A stretch of 64,000 nt of DNA from Polytrichum commune (Eukaryota > Streptophyta > Polytrichopsida > Polytrichales > Polytrichaceae): contig OX485807.1 of the NCBI GenBank assembly GCA_950295325.1, forward strand, positions 13,481,001 to 13,545,000, read 5' to 3'. A model generated the notes under the pieces. The model ran no database searches. It was given only the letters and a program-made list of their open reading frames with translations, and was not told where the DNA came from. This document shows, piece by piece, positions 11,343 to 23,918 of this stretch (position 1 is the stretch's first letter; each line of letters starts with the position of its first letter). The position numbers and the translations under genes were made by a program.

Positions 11343-12230
11343 AAGAAGTGCCGCCATGTAGGCGGCCATGTCATTTTATCATCCATGAGAAAAGTTCACC
11401 ACCATTGTTTTCTTCACCTAGTGTAAACACCCACCGGTCAAGAGTTGCATTTTCGACCAATCACAATGAAGAAACGCCCTTTTTTTCATAACTAATATCA
11501 CCCCAACTTGAAAAGCATGAGAGCTCAACAACCAAATGAGTGGAGGATTGATGTGAGTAATGGAATGTTAACAAACACATGTTGCCCAAGTGTTGAGCTT
11601 TCAAGTCCTTCAAAACACAGTGAGCCTCCTAAGTTAGCTCATGAAGCTCCAGGAGAAGGAAGGATTTTGACACCCACAAACATACCAAATAACAAATACA
11701 TTGGAGATGATATATAATCTACTCTTCAAATAGGATCAGTATCATAGATAACACAAAAGCAAACTTAAGTACTTTCCTTTCACTTAAGATGACCTTCTGA
11801 AATCAAACTCCTATACTTACAAATGATGTAAATGTGAAGGTAAAACCTGCATATATACCAACAAATATATTTTTTCATGTACAAATTTCATGTCTGCAGA
11901 TACCCTGCAAGCAGTTTAGATTCTTGCCTTTCTAAAATTAATTAATACAAACACCTCATGCCACTACTTTTTAGAATTGCAACATGATCAATGTCAGAAA
12001 TTCAATTATTACACAACACCTTCTTATCTATCAAAGACCGAATTTACAACCGCAACCTAACAAATTAAGATAAGTTGATAGTATAACACTAAAATATACC
12101 TACCTACTTACTCCTCCTTCTCACGTACGTGGACAACCCTAACGCATGTGGACGAAGTGTTTGGAATGACATTATAAATTTCATCCAAATTGATGTCACC
12201 CAAGGCAAGTACGAAAAAAAAAAACACTAG

Positions 12231-12614
12231 TTTTCAACGCCCCGGGCTAGATCACATCTTCATTCGGTTGCGCCCCGCCCTTCCCACGTCTCCTTCACTG
12301 CCCGGTCTTCCCACCCGGACCTGCGTGGGAACTCTTCCCCATTGGGAACCAATGTGACACTTAAGCCATTACGCGCCCGGTCACTTAAGCCATCAAGCTC
12401 CTTGACCATGTGAAGGAACTCCTTCAATCAACTTGGGAATAATGAAAGTGATGTCAACTCGAGTCTTTGTAAAATTAACCAGGTATTGTCACATTGGTTC
12501 CCAACGAGGAAAAGTTCCCATGCAAGTGCAGGCATGAAGACCAGGCAGTGAAGGAGGCATGGGAGGGGCGGGACCCAACTGAATGACAACGTGATCTAGC
12601 CCGGGCCGTTTCCA
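12231..12614. mobile_element. Foldback element with about 125-bp inverted arms
   Basis: Left arm starting CCCCGGGCTAGATCAC (about 12241) and ending TTGGGAACCAATGTGACA (about 12343-12360) pairs with the right arm of the opposite order between about 12485 and 12605. Both arms contain CCTCCTTCACTGCC-type sequence. Arm identity is high but not perfect. GC-rich, non-coding. Confidence 0.8.
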
Positions 12615-12850
12615 ACTCACATGAATTCCCCACCCACACTCTTAAAGAAGTCGGCTCTCCCGGTTCATTGGTAAGGTAAAAGCGGTTTCTTGTAAAGAAG
12701 GGAGGCGGGGGGGGGGGGGGGGGGAGGAGGGGGCTGGGGCAAACCTATATGTACACTAGTTCCTTGGAGGCAAAGGTTTAGGCATCCAACAAGGAACGAG
12801 TGTATGGGTTGGTTCGCCAAAATGGGGGGGGGGGTGACGAGTGAGGATCA

Positions 12851-13092
12851 GTGCCCGGGAAGTGTTTGGGCATAGTCAATCAAGATCCTAGTGATTCTAA
12901 ATCCAGCCGGTTACATGTTGACATCATCTTCCGGTTTTGTTTTATTCATTTGGAGCATATTCCATAGACTCCTCTAAAACGATCGGTAGACTTTTCCGAA
13001 GTCTCCAACTTCAACCGGTCATTCCTCAAACTCAACCGGTCATTCCTCAAACTCAACCGGTCCATGTGTAAGTAACCACCGGTTCTTCCCGG
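12851..13092 (+). mobile_element. Family F foldback repeat, single arm, with 21-bp tandem duplication
   Basis: Matches the left arm of 47738-48166. A 21-bp unit starting CAACCGGTCATTCCTCAA is duplicated exactly at about 13011-13052 with a further partial unit. Confidence 0.75.
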
Positions 13093-15521
13093 ACATAGGT
13101 GAGGATAATAAAAAGAAGTTGGGCTGTAAAAGGGAGTGGGGATATTGGGGTGCCGTGCGGGTGGGGAGGGGGGGGATGCATACTATATATATATATAATG
13201 GAAGGGGGGCTAGGGTTAGGCGGGCGTCAGCAGTCAATGAGGATGGCTGTGCTTTTTGATGGGCCGCATTGCCATGTTGATCTTCAAATCATCAGGCCTC
13301 CACTCCACTCCACTCCACTCCAAGGCCGCCCGAATGCCTCTTTGACCCACCCACCCACCCACCGGCATCATGCATGTGTAACATAAAGAAGTTAAAGGCG
13401 AATTCATTTTGCATCATCCGGGCGGCTGCCGAGGAGTCCCGCTTGTTATATAGGACCCGCCCGCCGCCCGATTACACATGTCCAATACCACAATGGAATG
13501 CCCCATTTCCCCCTCCTATATATAAGAAACTCTAGGCCTCCTGCAGGCCGGCGTGAATATAGTGTATGTTCGTAATGTGAATGGCCTAGTGTCCACCAGG
13601 CAAAAGGTCATTGGGGCACTACTACTCTCCTCTGTCAAGAATAGACACTTTAGTGACTGATAACGAGTGAAAGTAACTTTCCCCTCCTGTTATTACTACC
13701 TCTTGCAACAGCAACTGCGGCGTTGCGTTTGGTTGGGGGGGGGTACCGAATAGTGAAAATGAATATCTTATGAGTCGATTGTTGGTTCATCCCGATTTGA
13801 GTTTACGAGACTAACTTTGGGTGTGTGCTTTTGATTTATGAATTAGTGTAGCTGAAATGACAATACCTCGGGCTCTATAATGGTAATTAATGTTTTCGTT
13901 CTCCCCTCGGCGAGTTTGTCTTGCCCCTTGGTGGGTGTTGTGAACATTCACCCGACATTGGGTTGGAGATGTGTAGGTACATTATTTAGGGTGAAATTGG
14001 TGGGCACGCTTTTAGTGTGACTTACCATTCGTTGTATTGTAGTGTGGCTCCGTTAGTATACATCGTCACTCGTTGACAATAGCGTGGAACTTTATATTTG
14101 AGTGTTATTTTTTTGCATCAATTTTTTCACATAATCTTCTTTGACATTTTTTACTTTGAGAAATCACATCGCCGATATAGGGACTCATCAAATAAAACAC
14201 CATATGTTTGTTATAAAATGTCATGTTACATTTGTGGGTCTAAGGGAGAAAAGAAAATTAAGATTTTGAAATTAAAATCCTAACATTGAATTGAGAAGTT
14301 AAAATGTTTGGCAAAAAGAATGAACACCAATCATCCACCCCTAAAAATCCAAGTGATGTCTCCCAAAAACCTCCTAAAGGCATTTCTAACGGCGGATTTG
14401 ACTACATGGACATCATCACACAAAATTTTAGCTAAACACATGCCCCAAATTAGAAGTTCACAACGTAAACATGTACTATGGTATGGTCGGCAAGAGGTAG
14501 TTGCCCAGTCAAAACAATCCTTCTTGTTTTTAGGGGTTTGATATATAAGTGAATGCATGGATATCAATAATCAACATCATTCATGGCATCAAAGAACCCA
14601 CACCACGGGTATCAAAATTGTGATACCAATCCAATATTGGTGGGTACGCTCGTCGATCTTTATATACCCAAGTCATTATTTGGGTAAATACCATCCTAAA
14701 ACATATCGTTACTAGGATGATATTGCGTAGGTATGAAGGTTCTTGAGTTGTATATAGAACCAAATATACCATTGAGCGACATCTAGCCATAGGCCAATAG
14801 TAAGGTAGGAGCCGTGAGTGAGTTAGTGAACACTGGTAGCTTAGGACGAGTTCAAAGGAGGCTAAAGGCCTTTGAACTCCCATACCCAGATCATACCAAA
14901 CTTTTTGTCCGGTTCCAGCCGTAAAATTTCTAGAGATTGTGATAAAAAACATATGTCGGCCCACCACTTTTTCACATTGTTACAGTCGGAGATGCTAACG
15001 GGTGGTGCTAAAAGTGGTTGGTGTGGTCAACTCATCACCTACCTAGTAGTGTCAATTACCCGGCCACCAGGGTTGGCCTGCCAGGTCGACCGGCGAACTT
15101 TGCACCGGTCACCTGTCCTGAACCACTCCATTGTCGTATGAAGTACCACCAGCTATATCAGGTATCAAATGTTGATGAACTCATGGTTATTATGTACTTA
15201 CTGCCACTGCTAGCTAATAAGGTTCTTCTTCTTCTTCTAAAAAGCTACTTTACTTTGTGAGGTTTTTGGGGGAGACTAACAAAGCAAGCAAGCTGCCGGA
15301 CTAACTATCATGCTCCTGATTCAGAAAGATTGGTTTCTTTTGTACTATACCCTCCAAAATGGGGCTCGGCTAAGAAGTCGAGTTCGTTTTTGTTTTGAAA
15401 AACATAGTCAATTTGAAGGTTCTATTTTCGAGTTCGCCAAAGGTGGCCAAGCCTGCTAATGCACCTACTATTCTAATAAAGACCCAGTTTGAGTTGAATT
15501 ATAGAGGCATCATATGACTTA
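13093..15521. other. Gene-free stretch
   Basis: CCACT units at about 13300-13320 and CCAC units at about 13347-13362, a 9-G run at 13735-13743. The frames in 14308-14967 have no recognisable domain. Confidence 0.5.
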
Positions 15522-16428
15522 GGGGTGGTTCACCTTATGGCCGTCCAAGTTGAGTGGCCAAACGTTGTTGAGAGGCCAAAGAACATGGGTTGAAAATAGA
15601 TAGATAGCCAATGAAATATAGTAAGTGGAGCCTTCGGCCGGGCATAGTGTGAAGCTTCCAAAGGCCAAGCCCAAAGTCCAAACCCAAAGGGCCATCCCAC
15701 TTTATTCCTTGTCCAAAACAACCCCTCCAATCTAACAGCCAAAATCTTGCCAATGATTGATTTTCTAATGGAAAAGACCGACGGCCTCTCGACCATCGCT
15801 TGGGTTTCCATTCATGTCCGACCCAAACTTCCTTCAAGAGTCTGTCACCTTCGTCAAAAAGTAAGGGCGTCCCCAGCAGCCTCGCCATAGGGCATGCCAA
15901 CGCCAAAAATGGGGCATCCCGGGTTCTTAGGTGGCGGTACCGGCATAAATTGATCCCCACCAATGTCCGGTCCGGCATAATTTAGAAGCGGCCCGGGTAT
16001 AGTAAAGGCCTTCCAACGCCATAAATGGTTCATATGGCGGCCCTCCTCCGGCCCGCCAAGAGATTACTTTAATATCAGATACTCCGATATCCTACTTTAT
16101 CCCATGTCAGATAATAGGTGTCGTTGTCTTATTGATTGCTTCCTAATTATACCGGGGGTATGCCTAGGCTTTGGTGGGCTCTGACTCAAGATGAGCGGCC
16201 CCGCCCAAGATGGAGGGCTCCCCAAACACCCTAAACACCATATAATATATTATTTTTGGCGGGTTGCTTACTATCTCTCCTGGGGATGCCCTAAGCATCT
16301 TGAATTATGATGGCCTTTGGACTTTTGCCTCTAGTGTGAAGGGTCGAGAGCCAAACTCTTGGTTTCTTGCAATCTCATTGGTGGGAATCAACGGCCTCTC
16401 GACCTTTGGCCATAGTGTGAAGCGCCCC
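15522..16428. mobile_element. Tourist-like element, 907 bp, abutting a second one
   Basis: Left GGGGTGGTTCAC after TTA (15519-15521); right GTGAAGCGCCCC before TTA (16429-16431). Inner parts carry ACGGCCTCTCGACC twice, near 15780 and 16391. No transposase is visible. Its right TTA is also the left TTA of the element starting at 16432. Confidence 0.75.
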
Positions 16429-16431
16429 TTA

Positions 16432-16886
16432 GAGGCGGTTCACATAGGGTCCCTGTAAGTCCCAAGTCACCCTCATGTTAGCAAGTCCCAAGTCGCGCTC
16501 ATGTTAGCAAGTCCCAAGTCGCGCTCATGTTAGCAAGTCACAACATGGAGGCAAATTTCCCAACTTTTGAGCATTGAGAAACCATTAAATCATGATTTTT
16601 ATTCATTAACGTTAGGTCTTGGTTATTTATATGAAAAAATATTCACAAGACTTGTATTTAGAGTTCGGTTTAGTAGTTTGTTCAACCCAACTCTCAACAT
16701 AAGTTCCAAGCCTCACTTCCGAAAAAGTGTTGCCATGTAGGCATCCATGTCATGTGTAGAAGTTAGGATTTGGAAGCCCGTGTGAAGTGGTAAGTCCCAA
16801 CTTCCATGCTCTTAACGGTTGAGATTGCACAAATTGACCTCAAGTGACTTGGGACTTAGGAGTTAGGATCCCAAGTGCACTGGCCC
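16432..16886. mobile_element. Tourist-like element, 455 bp, sharing a target site with its neighbour
   Basis: Left GAGGCGGTTCACATAGGG and right ...GTGCACTGGCCC, with perfect subterminal inverted repeats TAAGTCCCAAGTCAC at 16456-16470 and 16847-16861. TTA lies on the left, TAA on the right. The left inverted repeat has been expanded into 26-bp tandem copies. Confidence 0.7.
16457..16540. repeat. 26-bp tandem repeat, just over three copies
   Basis: Unit begins AAGTCCCAAGTC and ends CATGTTAGC. Copies start at 16457, 16483 and 16509 with a partial fourth. The last two full copies match exactly (AAGTCGCG), while the first has AAGTCACC. Confidence 0.9.
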
Positions 16887-16889
16887 TAA

Positions 16890-18538
16890 TTGAGATGGAG
16901 TTTTGGGAGCTTGGGGGGGGGGGTATGCTCATAAAACAATGGTAAGTTACTTGTTGTTGTAACATGCTTATATGTTAAGTTAACCCTTGATGTCCTATGT
17001 GGCCATAATTTGGTCATGAACAATTCGCTCTGACCCCTTTGACACCAATTCGGTTGGGTTCTAGACTGTTTCAACTACTTCTCTTGTTCATGTTCATGTG
17101 TGCTATGTTATGTCATGTGGATAATTTTGACTATGTTATGTCAACATAGTTAGCTATTTATGGATTAATTAAAATTATGGGAGTGTGCTCTCAACTAGTT
17201 TACAATGGAACTGGTCCACACACCAAAACTTGACATTTGTCAAGTTTGCGGTTTAAGGGTAGCATATCCTAACACATTTTTTTTGTTGATCCATATATGC
17301 AAATGATTCCCAATTGATACAAAAATTTACATGATACTCATCATATCCTAGACATATACCGTTTGAATTTTTAGTTGGACATGTGTTGGTGGGTACAAAT
17401 CCATGTGGAAGGTGCATAGTTGTCTCACCGCTGTCTCAAATTACAAAGCTTTCCAAAAAAAAAAATCACAAAATGATGGTTTCAAGATTTGTGACGTGAC
17501 TTGAGTAGGTATATTGCCCCTCTTTTAAACAAGGGTAATATTTTGTCATTTGGAGATGATTTGAGTGGAAGTTCAATTAAAAAAAAACACCAATTTCATC
17601 TCTAAATTGCTATTCCTCAAGGCCACTATGTCCAATCTTATTATAATCTCCTACGTAACATAACTCCAACGCCAAAATGACTGGAATGTGAGTCGTCACC
17701 TCTAACAAGCAAACATCTAAGTTATACAGTTGGATTTGTCAACAAAGCTTCGGATTTTCAGCTACGGTCTTTGAAATCAAGGTCACATATTACGGATAGA
17801 TTTGAGAGAAGTTAGGGGCTACAACAAGCATCACGGTTGGGGAAAAAGGTTGCAAGAGAGATTAGATGCAACATTTGACAATTACAAGGAGGACAACAAC
17901 TTAGTTGTCACTTGGAAGGTTAGGCCACAGATGGGCATTATTCCTTGATCTCCACTCGGGTTGTGTCAGTCCGCCCGTGTTGGGTTGTATTTTCAGTTTA
18001 CTCTCTTGCAATTAAATTTTCAATTCGTGCCCAAAAAAGAAGAAACGGAAAGAAAAAAAAGAAGACAATTGAAAGGAGGACGTGCACTAAATAGTGTGAA
18101 AGAAAGCAAGAAAGGCAAAGGAGGTGGTGGGGGGAAAGGTGAGCCTGGGTGTGGCTGCTATGGTGGCTAGCTTCAGATAGGAGGAGGCTCTAAAACTGGG
18201 TCTTCTGAGCATGAGAATGGCAGGAGATCCAATTAGTGTGGCAGAAAACACTCAACCCAGGCTTCACTTATTAAGAAGGTTAAGTTAACGTATCTGGCAG
18301 GGTGTGATAGCCACCCCTCTTGTCATGGATCATGGCCTAAAGTTATGATGAATCCGGCTCTCTTGTGTCCTCAAAAGTAGACGTGCCAAATTCAGTTACA
18401 AATTCTTAATCGGACGGACACCCATGCATGCCATGTTTGAGTGGTATGTGGTTATGTGTGACTTTCCAAAACCGGATACCACAATAATTAACAAGCGCTT
18501 CAAAAGAGATTGAAATATGATGACCATCTCATGCTAAG
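16890..18538. other. Gene-free stretch
   Basis: An 11-G run at 16913-16923 starts it. The lysine/glycine-rich frame at 17961-18170 is purine-rich low-complexity DNA. Nothing else was identified. Confidence 0.5.
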
Positions 18539-18541
18539 TTA

Positions 18542-19053
18542 GGGCCACTTCACACACGAGACCGAGAGCCCGTGACCTTTACACGCCAAGCATTACACTC
18601 TCGTCGGTGGAAAAGGTGGGGCCGGTCCAAGTTCGCTTCACACCATGCTTGAAGGACGAACGGCGGAGTGAGTGTGTGAATGCAAGATGGATGTAAAGTC
18701 GACATGGATCCCTAGATGGCATCGAATTGATTGTGTTTCGTGGTCACTTGGATTGTTTTCAAAAACCAGCTTGTGGAGGTAGGCCTAACACAAAAAACCG
18801 GGAGGCCATGGCACTGCGAACGCTCACCATTGTTGGTTTACTATGTTTTATCATGTGTGAGGACCCACGTGAATAGAAATTCGTTGGAAAAGCATTTGGT
18901 TGAGGGCCCGGTCACATATGGCTTCACACTACACTTGAGGATCCATGACCACACTATGATTGCTGGAGGGGTCTTGGGACAACCTTTGGACACTTTCTTT
19001 TGGGCTCTCACAATTTCATGGTCACGGCTCTTGGCTTGTGTGTGAAATGGCCC
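18542..19053. mobile_element. Tourist-like MITE, GGGCC family, copy 2
   Basis: Ends GGGCCACTTCACACACGAG and ...GTGTGTGAAATGGCCC. Flanked by TTA on the left (18539-18541) and TAA on the right (19054-19056), so the 3-bp duplication is not identical. The interior aligns with 27541-28018 over most of its length. Confidence 0.85.
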
Positions 19054-19217
19054 TAACTGCGTGTTTCATATCCTAGAAGAAGTGGAGTAGTGGTGAAACA
19101 AAACTACCATTAAAGACCCAACTTCCTTACCCGAACAAATCTGATAGACTCATCACGCGGAACTTGAAAGAAATCTTCCAATTTGACTCGGGAAGAGAGG
19201 ATGGTCCCCACATCACT

Positions 19218-19438
19218 ACACTAAATATTGTATTTAGTGTCATTTAATTTTTTGAATTACACAGTTTCATATATTTTTACTAGTAATGTCATTTTTACCA
19301 AGTAAACATGTTAATGGTCTATAATGTCCAAACAACCAATTTTACCTTTGTTAGACCAAAAAAATATGAGAAATACATCAAATAGTTATAGCATTGCGTA
19401 ATTCCAAATAGTAAGTGACACTAAATACAATTAATGTA
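19218..19438. mobile_element. MITE, family B (ACACTAAATAT ends), copy 1
   Basis: About 220 bp. Left end ACACTAAATATTGTATTTAG; right part TAGTAAGTGACACTAAATAC. The subterminal AATTACRCA...GCGTAATTCCAAATAG inverted pair is shared with the copies at 46673, 56056 and 25017. Confidence 0.75.
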
Positions 19439-19997
19439 GATTTCGGTGTTCAACACTTGTTGGGAGAGGAGGAACAAGGGTGCAAAAACATGCCCTCTAT
19501 ATGTTGTGGATGATTTAGCCCGATTTTAGATTCAGTTTACTAATTCAAAGACAAAGCTATTGTACATGGTTTAGGGTGAATTTCCACAACACATTCCAAG
19601 GGGGAAAGGAAATTGGGGGAGGGGAAAACACTAATTTTTGTCATAGAGTTTAATAGTTGCTATTTAAAGCCGAATCGTACCCTTAAATTGGGGTCAAAGA
19701 CTTTTAATCATTTGAGGGAGCCTATTTTGGGATGAATTAACAACTAACTTCATACATGATATGTTTTTAATATTACCTATGTGCTAGGTGTTAGGAAATC
19801 AAACTATAATTAGATGCCTTGCCCTTTGAGTTGGCCTCATAGATCTTATGAAAAGTGAACATGCAATCAATTGTATTATAGCATATATGTTTTTTTTTTA
19901 AAGTTCATTTGACCCCGAAGTTTACATCAAAGTTTATTAATATATTCATGAATTAGTCTATGGGGACTCAAAACGGTCGACTACTACCACCACCACC

Positions 19998-20556
19998 ACA
20001 CCACTTATGATATTTAGTGTCATGTACACTATTTGCAAAGGGCCTGAACTAAATGCACGGAGGTCTAAAGTGTCACGTTTGCTAATTATCAATATGATAC
20101 TATTTGTGAACATAAGTGAACATAAGTGAACATAAGTAAACATAAGTAACTTTTTAAGTGAAGAAAATATTTGCATTATGACATTTAGCATAGGACATTG
20201 GATACTTTAGATGATAGTTTTGTGTTTTTGTATGCAAAGGGAACATATTACGGAACATACTAATGGCAAGTGTCATGTGTTTTTTTTATAATTAAATAGG
20301 CAAGAGCACACTAATTTCAAGTGTTATTTGTGTACACATTTAGTCAATTATTTATCAATTGTGTAATATATGCATACACCTCATAGCACTATTGAAATCA
20401 CACTCATGTGAAGATATTAGATAGCGCACTTGAATGCCAAGTGTCACGAGGTGACAATATCAAGAAGTTGTTGATCATTATTGTAATCTAGCATGTGCCT
20501 CAAAACATGGTAAGTGACACTATTACCCACCGGACATTAGATACCATAAATGGTGT
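19998..20556. mobile_element. MITE, family D, copy 1
   Basis: 559 bp from ACACCACTTATGATATTTAG to the inverse ACACCATTTATGGTATCTAA. Aligns along its length with 42668-43148. Includes a 10-bp tandem array (GAACATAAGT type) at about 20108-20147 that the other copy lacks. Confidence 0.82.
20108..20147. repeat. 10-bp tandem repeat, four copies
   Basis: Unit GAACATAAGT repeated three times and then a variant AAACATAAGT. It lies within the family D MITE. Confidence 0.85.
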
Positions 20557-21227
20557 TTTCCTTCTTATTATTCTTCTTCAACTTTTCAAATTTCCTTAAG
20601 TTGCGTCACATGTGACAATGATCATGTAGTAAAGTGTATACATGCAAATGGGAGCATTTAATTGTGCCCAACCAAATAATCTAACCCCACCGGCCACCAA
20701 GCTCCTCAATCAATTCCCCGTTTTAATTCCCAATTAGCCACCCTCAGCTCATCCTAACAATAAATCAAGCCACATTCCACCAAACAAAACGACCACAAAA
20801 ATCCATTACTTGACCCTAGTCCCTCCTCATGATCATAGTGCTCCATTATTATTCATGGGTGGCAAGTGGGACTCAACTCGGAGAGTCCGACTTGTCTACA
20901 AAAGCTAGTTTTAGTATTTTTTGTTCTTTTTACTTTTTGGGAACAACTCAAGAAATCAATTCATGAGGGAATCAAAGTACATAACATCACTTGTCTCTAG
21001 GGTGATGCACCCCTTAGTGTCGGCAAATTCATAAGACTGATTCTTTGCTTACGTTGGTTCAACCTTGCAAAATGAACAATAGAAAAAAGGGTGAATAAAC
21101 ATGTGAGGATCTATCACCAACGATTGAATGATGTTTAGTTTTATTTACTGTGCTAGCCAACTAGTTGGTCCCATGGTCAATTGGGCCAAGAATCTTTTAA
21201 AGGTGCCCCCATAGATGTTGGGCTTGC

Positions 21228-22330
21228 TTGGAGCCCTCCCCTTTTTTTTGTAAAGGAACTCATCCTCTAGATTGTACGAACAAGGCAACCGACAAGGCAA
21301 ACCTAGCACATGGGAACCCCATGATATCAAGAAATGGTGTCCATCAAGGGACCTTTGAGATTCCAAGTCAACCTAAGATTGTTACATCGAGCAATGATAC
21401 CTCTAACGATCTAATTAATATCAAAGACTTTAAAGATGTTGGTGCATCATCGGTATCTAAAATCATTGAGGATGATCCATAAATTAGTGAAGTGGTAGTT
21501 CCTAATGTTTCACTTTCTCAAGTGTGAGAAACAATGGCAACCCTATCTACATTTATAGAACAACAATAGAGTAATGTCAATGAACTTAGGACAAAGCTTT
21601 TGGCTTTCCAAAAATCCATCATTGTTTCACGTATTCAAGAGTCTCATCAAACAACAAAAATAGACTCTTATTCTGGTCACTAAGTAGGAGTAAGTTTAAT
21701 ATTGTTTATCAAACAAATGTGAAGACATTTAGAAGTGTTACAAATGAATATTATTTTAACCGTTTAATCGTTACTCTCGTAATTGTTATTTTTGGCATTG
21801 CCCACCCTCTCTAACTGGCATTGTATTAAAATTATAGAAATGTTGCAAATTCTATGCTTCTAAAAGGTAGCATTCAAAGAGGGAAGATTGCATCCGTATA
21901 CTCCCACTATGTAAGTCAAGTCCAAGGCTTGTGAATCTTGTGTTCAACATATTAGATATAAAAGGCATGGGTTGGCCAATGTTTTATTTTAGGCATATGT
22001 ATAAGGTGCCTACCTCCATCCATGAAGTGAAGTGATTAAATGATATTGATATTAAATTTGGGAAAGTCAAACAAAAAAGGAACTAATGAAATTGAAAGTA
22101 TGTCATGATGGTTTCAAGCTAACTAATTCTCTAGAGTGGCAAAGTGTGGTAGCCTTCACGAGATAGAGACTAATGTCAACTTGATGGTGTACTTAAAGAA
22201 AGACTTGAAACTCCCTAGAACCACATTCTTAAATAGTGATGAAAACTTATATTTAATGAGATTATAAAAGGTCAATCCAACACAAAATGTGCTCCATTTT
22301 CAACTGCATCATATGAAATGTGAACATCGT
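21228..22330 (+). pseudogene. Possible degraded retrotransposon-like coding remnant
   Basis: An 84-codon frame from 21228 has polar text ending SVSKIIEDDP. The same frame continues after stops into a heptad-like stretch with LRTKLLAFQKSI. This could be a decayed gag-like coding block, but no zinc knuckle, protease or polymerase motif is visible and no LTRs were found. Very uncertain. Confidence 0.2.
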
Positions 22331-22602
22331 TCCAAACGGTAAATGCACTTGTTCGCCACATTCCTTTATTATACATTGAAAATGATAACCCAACTTGTGA
22401 ATAATTGCTATGGGTGGGGGGAGGGGGGGTCGGGCAAAACTTGAAAAATGCTACTCCAAAAGTGCATGTGATACACTATCTAAGAGCTTGCTACCAACTG
22501 TGAGTTGCAGCACTTGACACAATATTTGGCATGCCCCCCGAAATTGAAGTCATGGTCTTACTCAAGAAAATAAACATGCAATTTATCTCGTTACTAGGAA
22601 TT

Positions 22603-22856
22603 TAGGAAAGAGGGAATTAATTGTATACGAGTGGAATTTTTCTCATCCATCCAACATAAAAACTTGATCCCTATTCAGGTTTGATGCCGATTCATCTCAA
22701 ATGACCCCAAGTAGATCATTTGGGGCCTTTATAAGATGATCGTGATGTCAAATCAACTAAAAAAAGCAATCTCCATGTTGCATATTATTTCAAGGTTTTA
22801 TGTTGGATGAATGAGAAATACACCTATCTATAAAAATTCCCTCTCTTTGGGAATTT
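22603..22856. mobile_element. MITE, family G (GAGGGAATT ends), copy 1
   Basis: GAGGGAATTAATTGTATAC with CTCATCCATCCAACATAAAA at the left and the inverse at the right. A CATTTGGGGCC block sits in the middle. Recurs at 31365 and 42215. Confidence 0.72.
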
Positions 22857-22907
22857 GTGGATAACCCCTACCATTTGTATTATTTTGTACCATAATATTA
22901 TATTGTT

Positions 22908-23390
22908 GAGTATGTACGTTGAGTGGGGCCGGGATTAAGCCAAATTTTATTGTAATCATACTTGGTTTATTCACACAACATAACATTACACTGACAAATT
23001 TAGGCTAAAAACTTGGGTGAAGCAATAAATTGACATTATCATAATGAAAACGGTTGATATCGGTTGAATAATGCTATGTGCCATTTTTGTTTGTGAATTC
23101 CATATAATAAGTGGCTCTACTGAAAACAAAGTAACCAATATTGTAGGTGTGACTACTACCTAGTAGTTGCCAACATATCATTTTAACATGGAGATTTTAT
23201 AGTACATATTGGATAGCTGAGTATGTATGTTGGGTGGGGTTGGGAATAAGCCAAATTCTATATGGAATTATACTTTGCTTATTCTCTCAACACAACATAT
23301 TCAACTTGATAAACTCGGGTGATGCAATGTCATTGTGATTATTAGAATGGACTAGCATATAGCATCCGAATAATGTTATGTGATCTTCCT
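22908..23390. repeat. Diverged direct repeat, period about 307 bp
   Basis: TTGAGTATGTACGTTGAGTG at 22907 recurs as CTGAGTATGTATGTTGGGTG at about 23217. Both are followed by AATAAGCCAAATT-like text and AATAATGYTATGTG. Old tandem duplication, no gene. Confidence 0.65.
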
Positions 23391-23599
23391 TCCTCAAAAT
23401 ATTGTGCTTGTGATGAGAGGTATCAATATGAGCGTTAGGTGGAGGGCTAGGCTATTTGGGGGTCTAATGGCGCCTTCATACATACACAACACACATGCAC
23501 AATAGAGTTAATCGAAATCTATGGGAATCAATTGGCATTGCATCGTCTTAATGGTCCCTTGTTTGGAGGGCTTCTTTGAGTTTTAGGTGCTGACATGTT

Positions 23600-23668
23600 T
23601 TATCTTTGTACAACTTGTGATCTTCTCGTTATCTTTGTACAACTTGTGATCTTCTCGTTATCTTTGCC
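23600..23668. repeat. 29-bp tandem repeat
   Basis: ATCTTTGTACAACTTGTG with CTTCTCGTT is repeated twice exactly, with a third partial start. The Leu-rich frames across it are a by-product of the repeat. Confidence 0.85.
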
Positions 23669-23918
23669 ATCTATGTGCACATGCATCTCTTTGCTCCTCT
23701 CACCACTTGTGTACTCCTTAAGTAGAGTCAAGGTTAGGAAAGAATTGAATTTTTTGTCAAAGTTTTTTGTCTCGAAATAAAGCAAAACGATTTCCCTTCC
23801 TAGTTTTATTTTTAACTTACTAACAAGAGGACTGGGGTGGCAAGTATGGAAACTCCATCAAAAAACTTGAGTTGGTGCCCACTTTTGGTGAGTTCTCGAT
23901 TAACTCCAATGAACATGA

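Larger units (their letters stand above)
8583..11434. mobile_element. Tourist-like (PIF/Harbinger-type) MITE interrupted by a hAT element
   Basis: The left end GGGCCGGTTTACACTA follows a TAA at 8580-8582. The right end near 11419-11434 begins TAGTGTAAAC, matching the inner ten bases of the left end in inverse and then diverging. Without the inserted hAT the element is only about 0.3 kb (8583-8618 plus 11189-11434). The right TSD is degraded, so the right boundary is approximate. Its GGGCC end matches the other Tourist-like copies in the window. Confidence 0.6.

Noticed and set aside
16457-16540. Regular 26-bp repeats considered as a CRISPR-like array
   Set aside because: Repeats are contiguous with no spacers, and the window is plant nuclear DNA.
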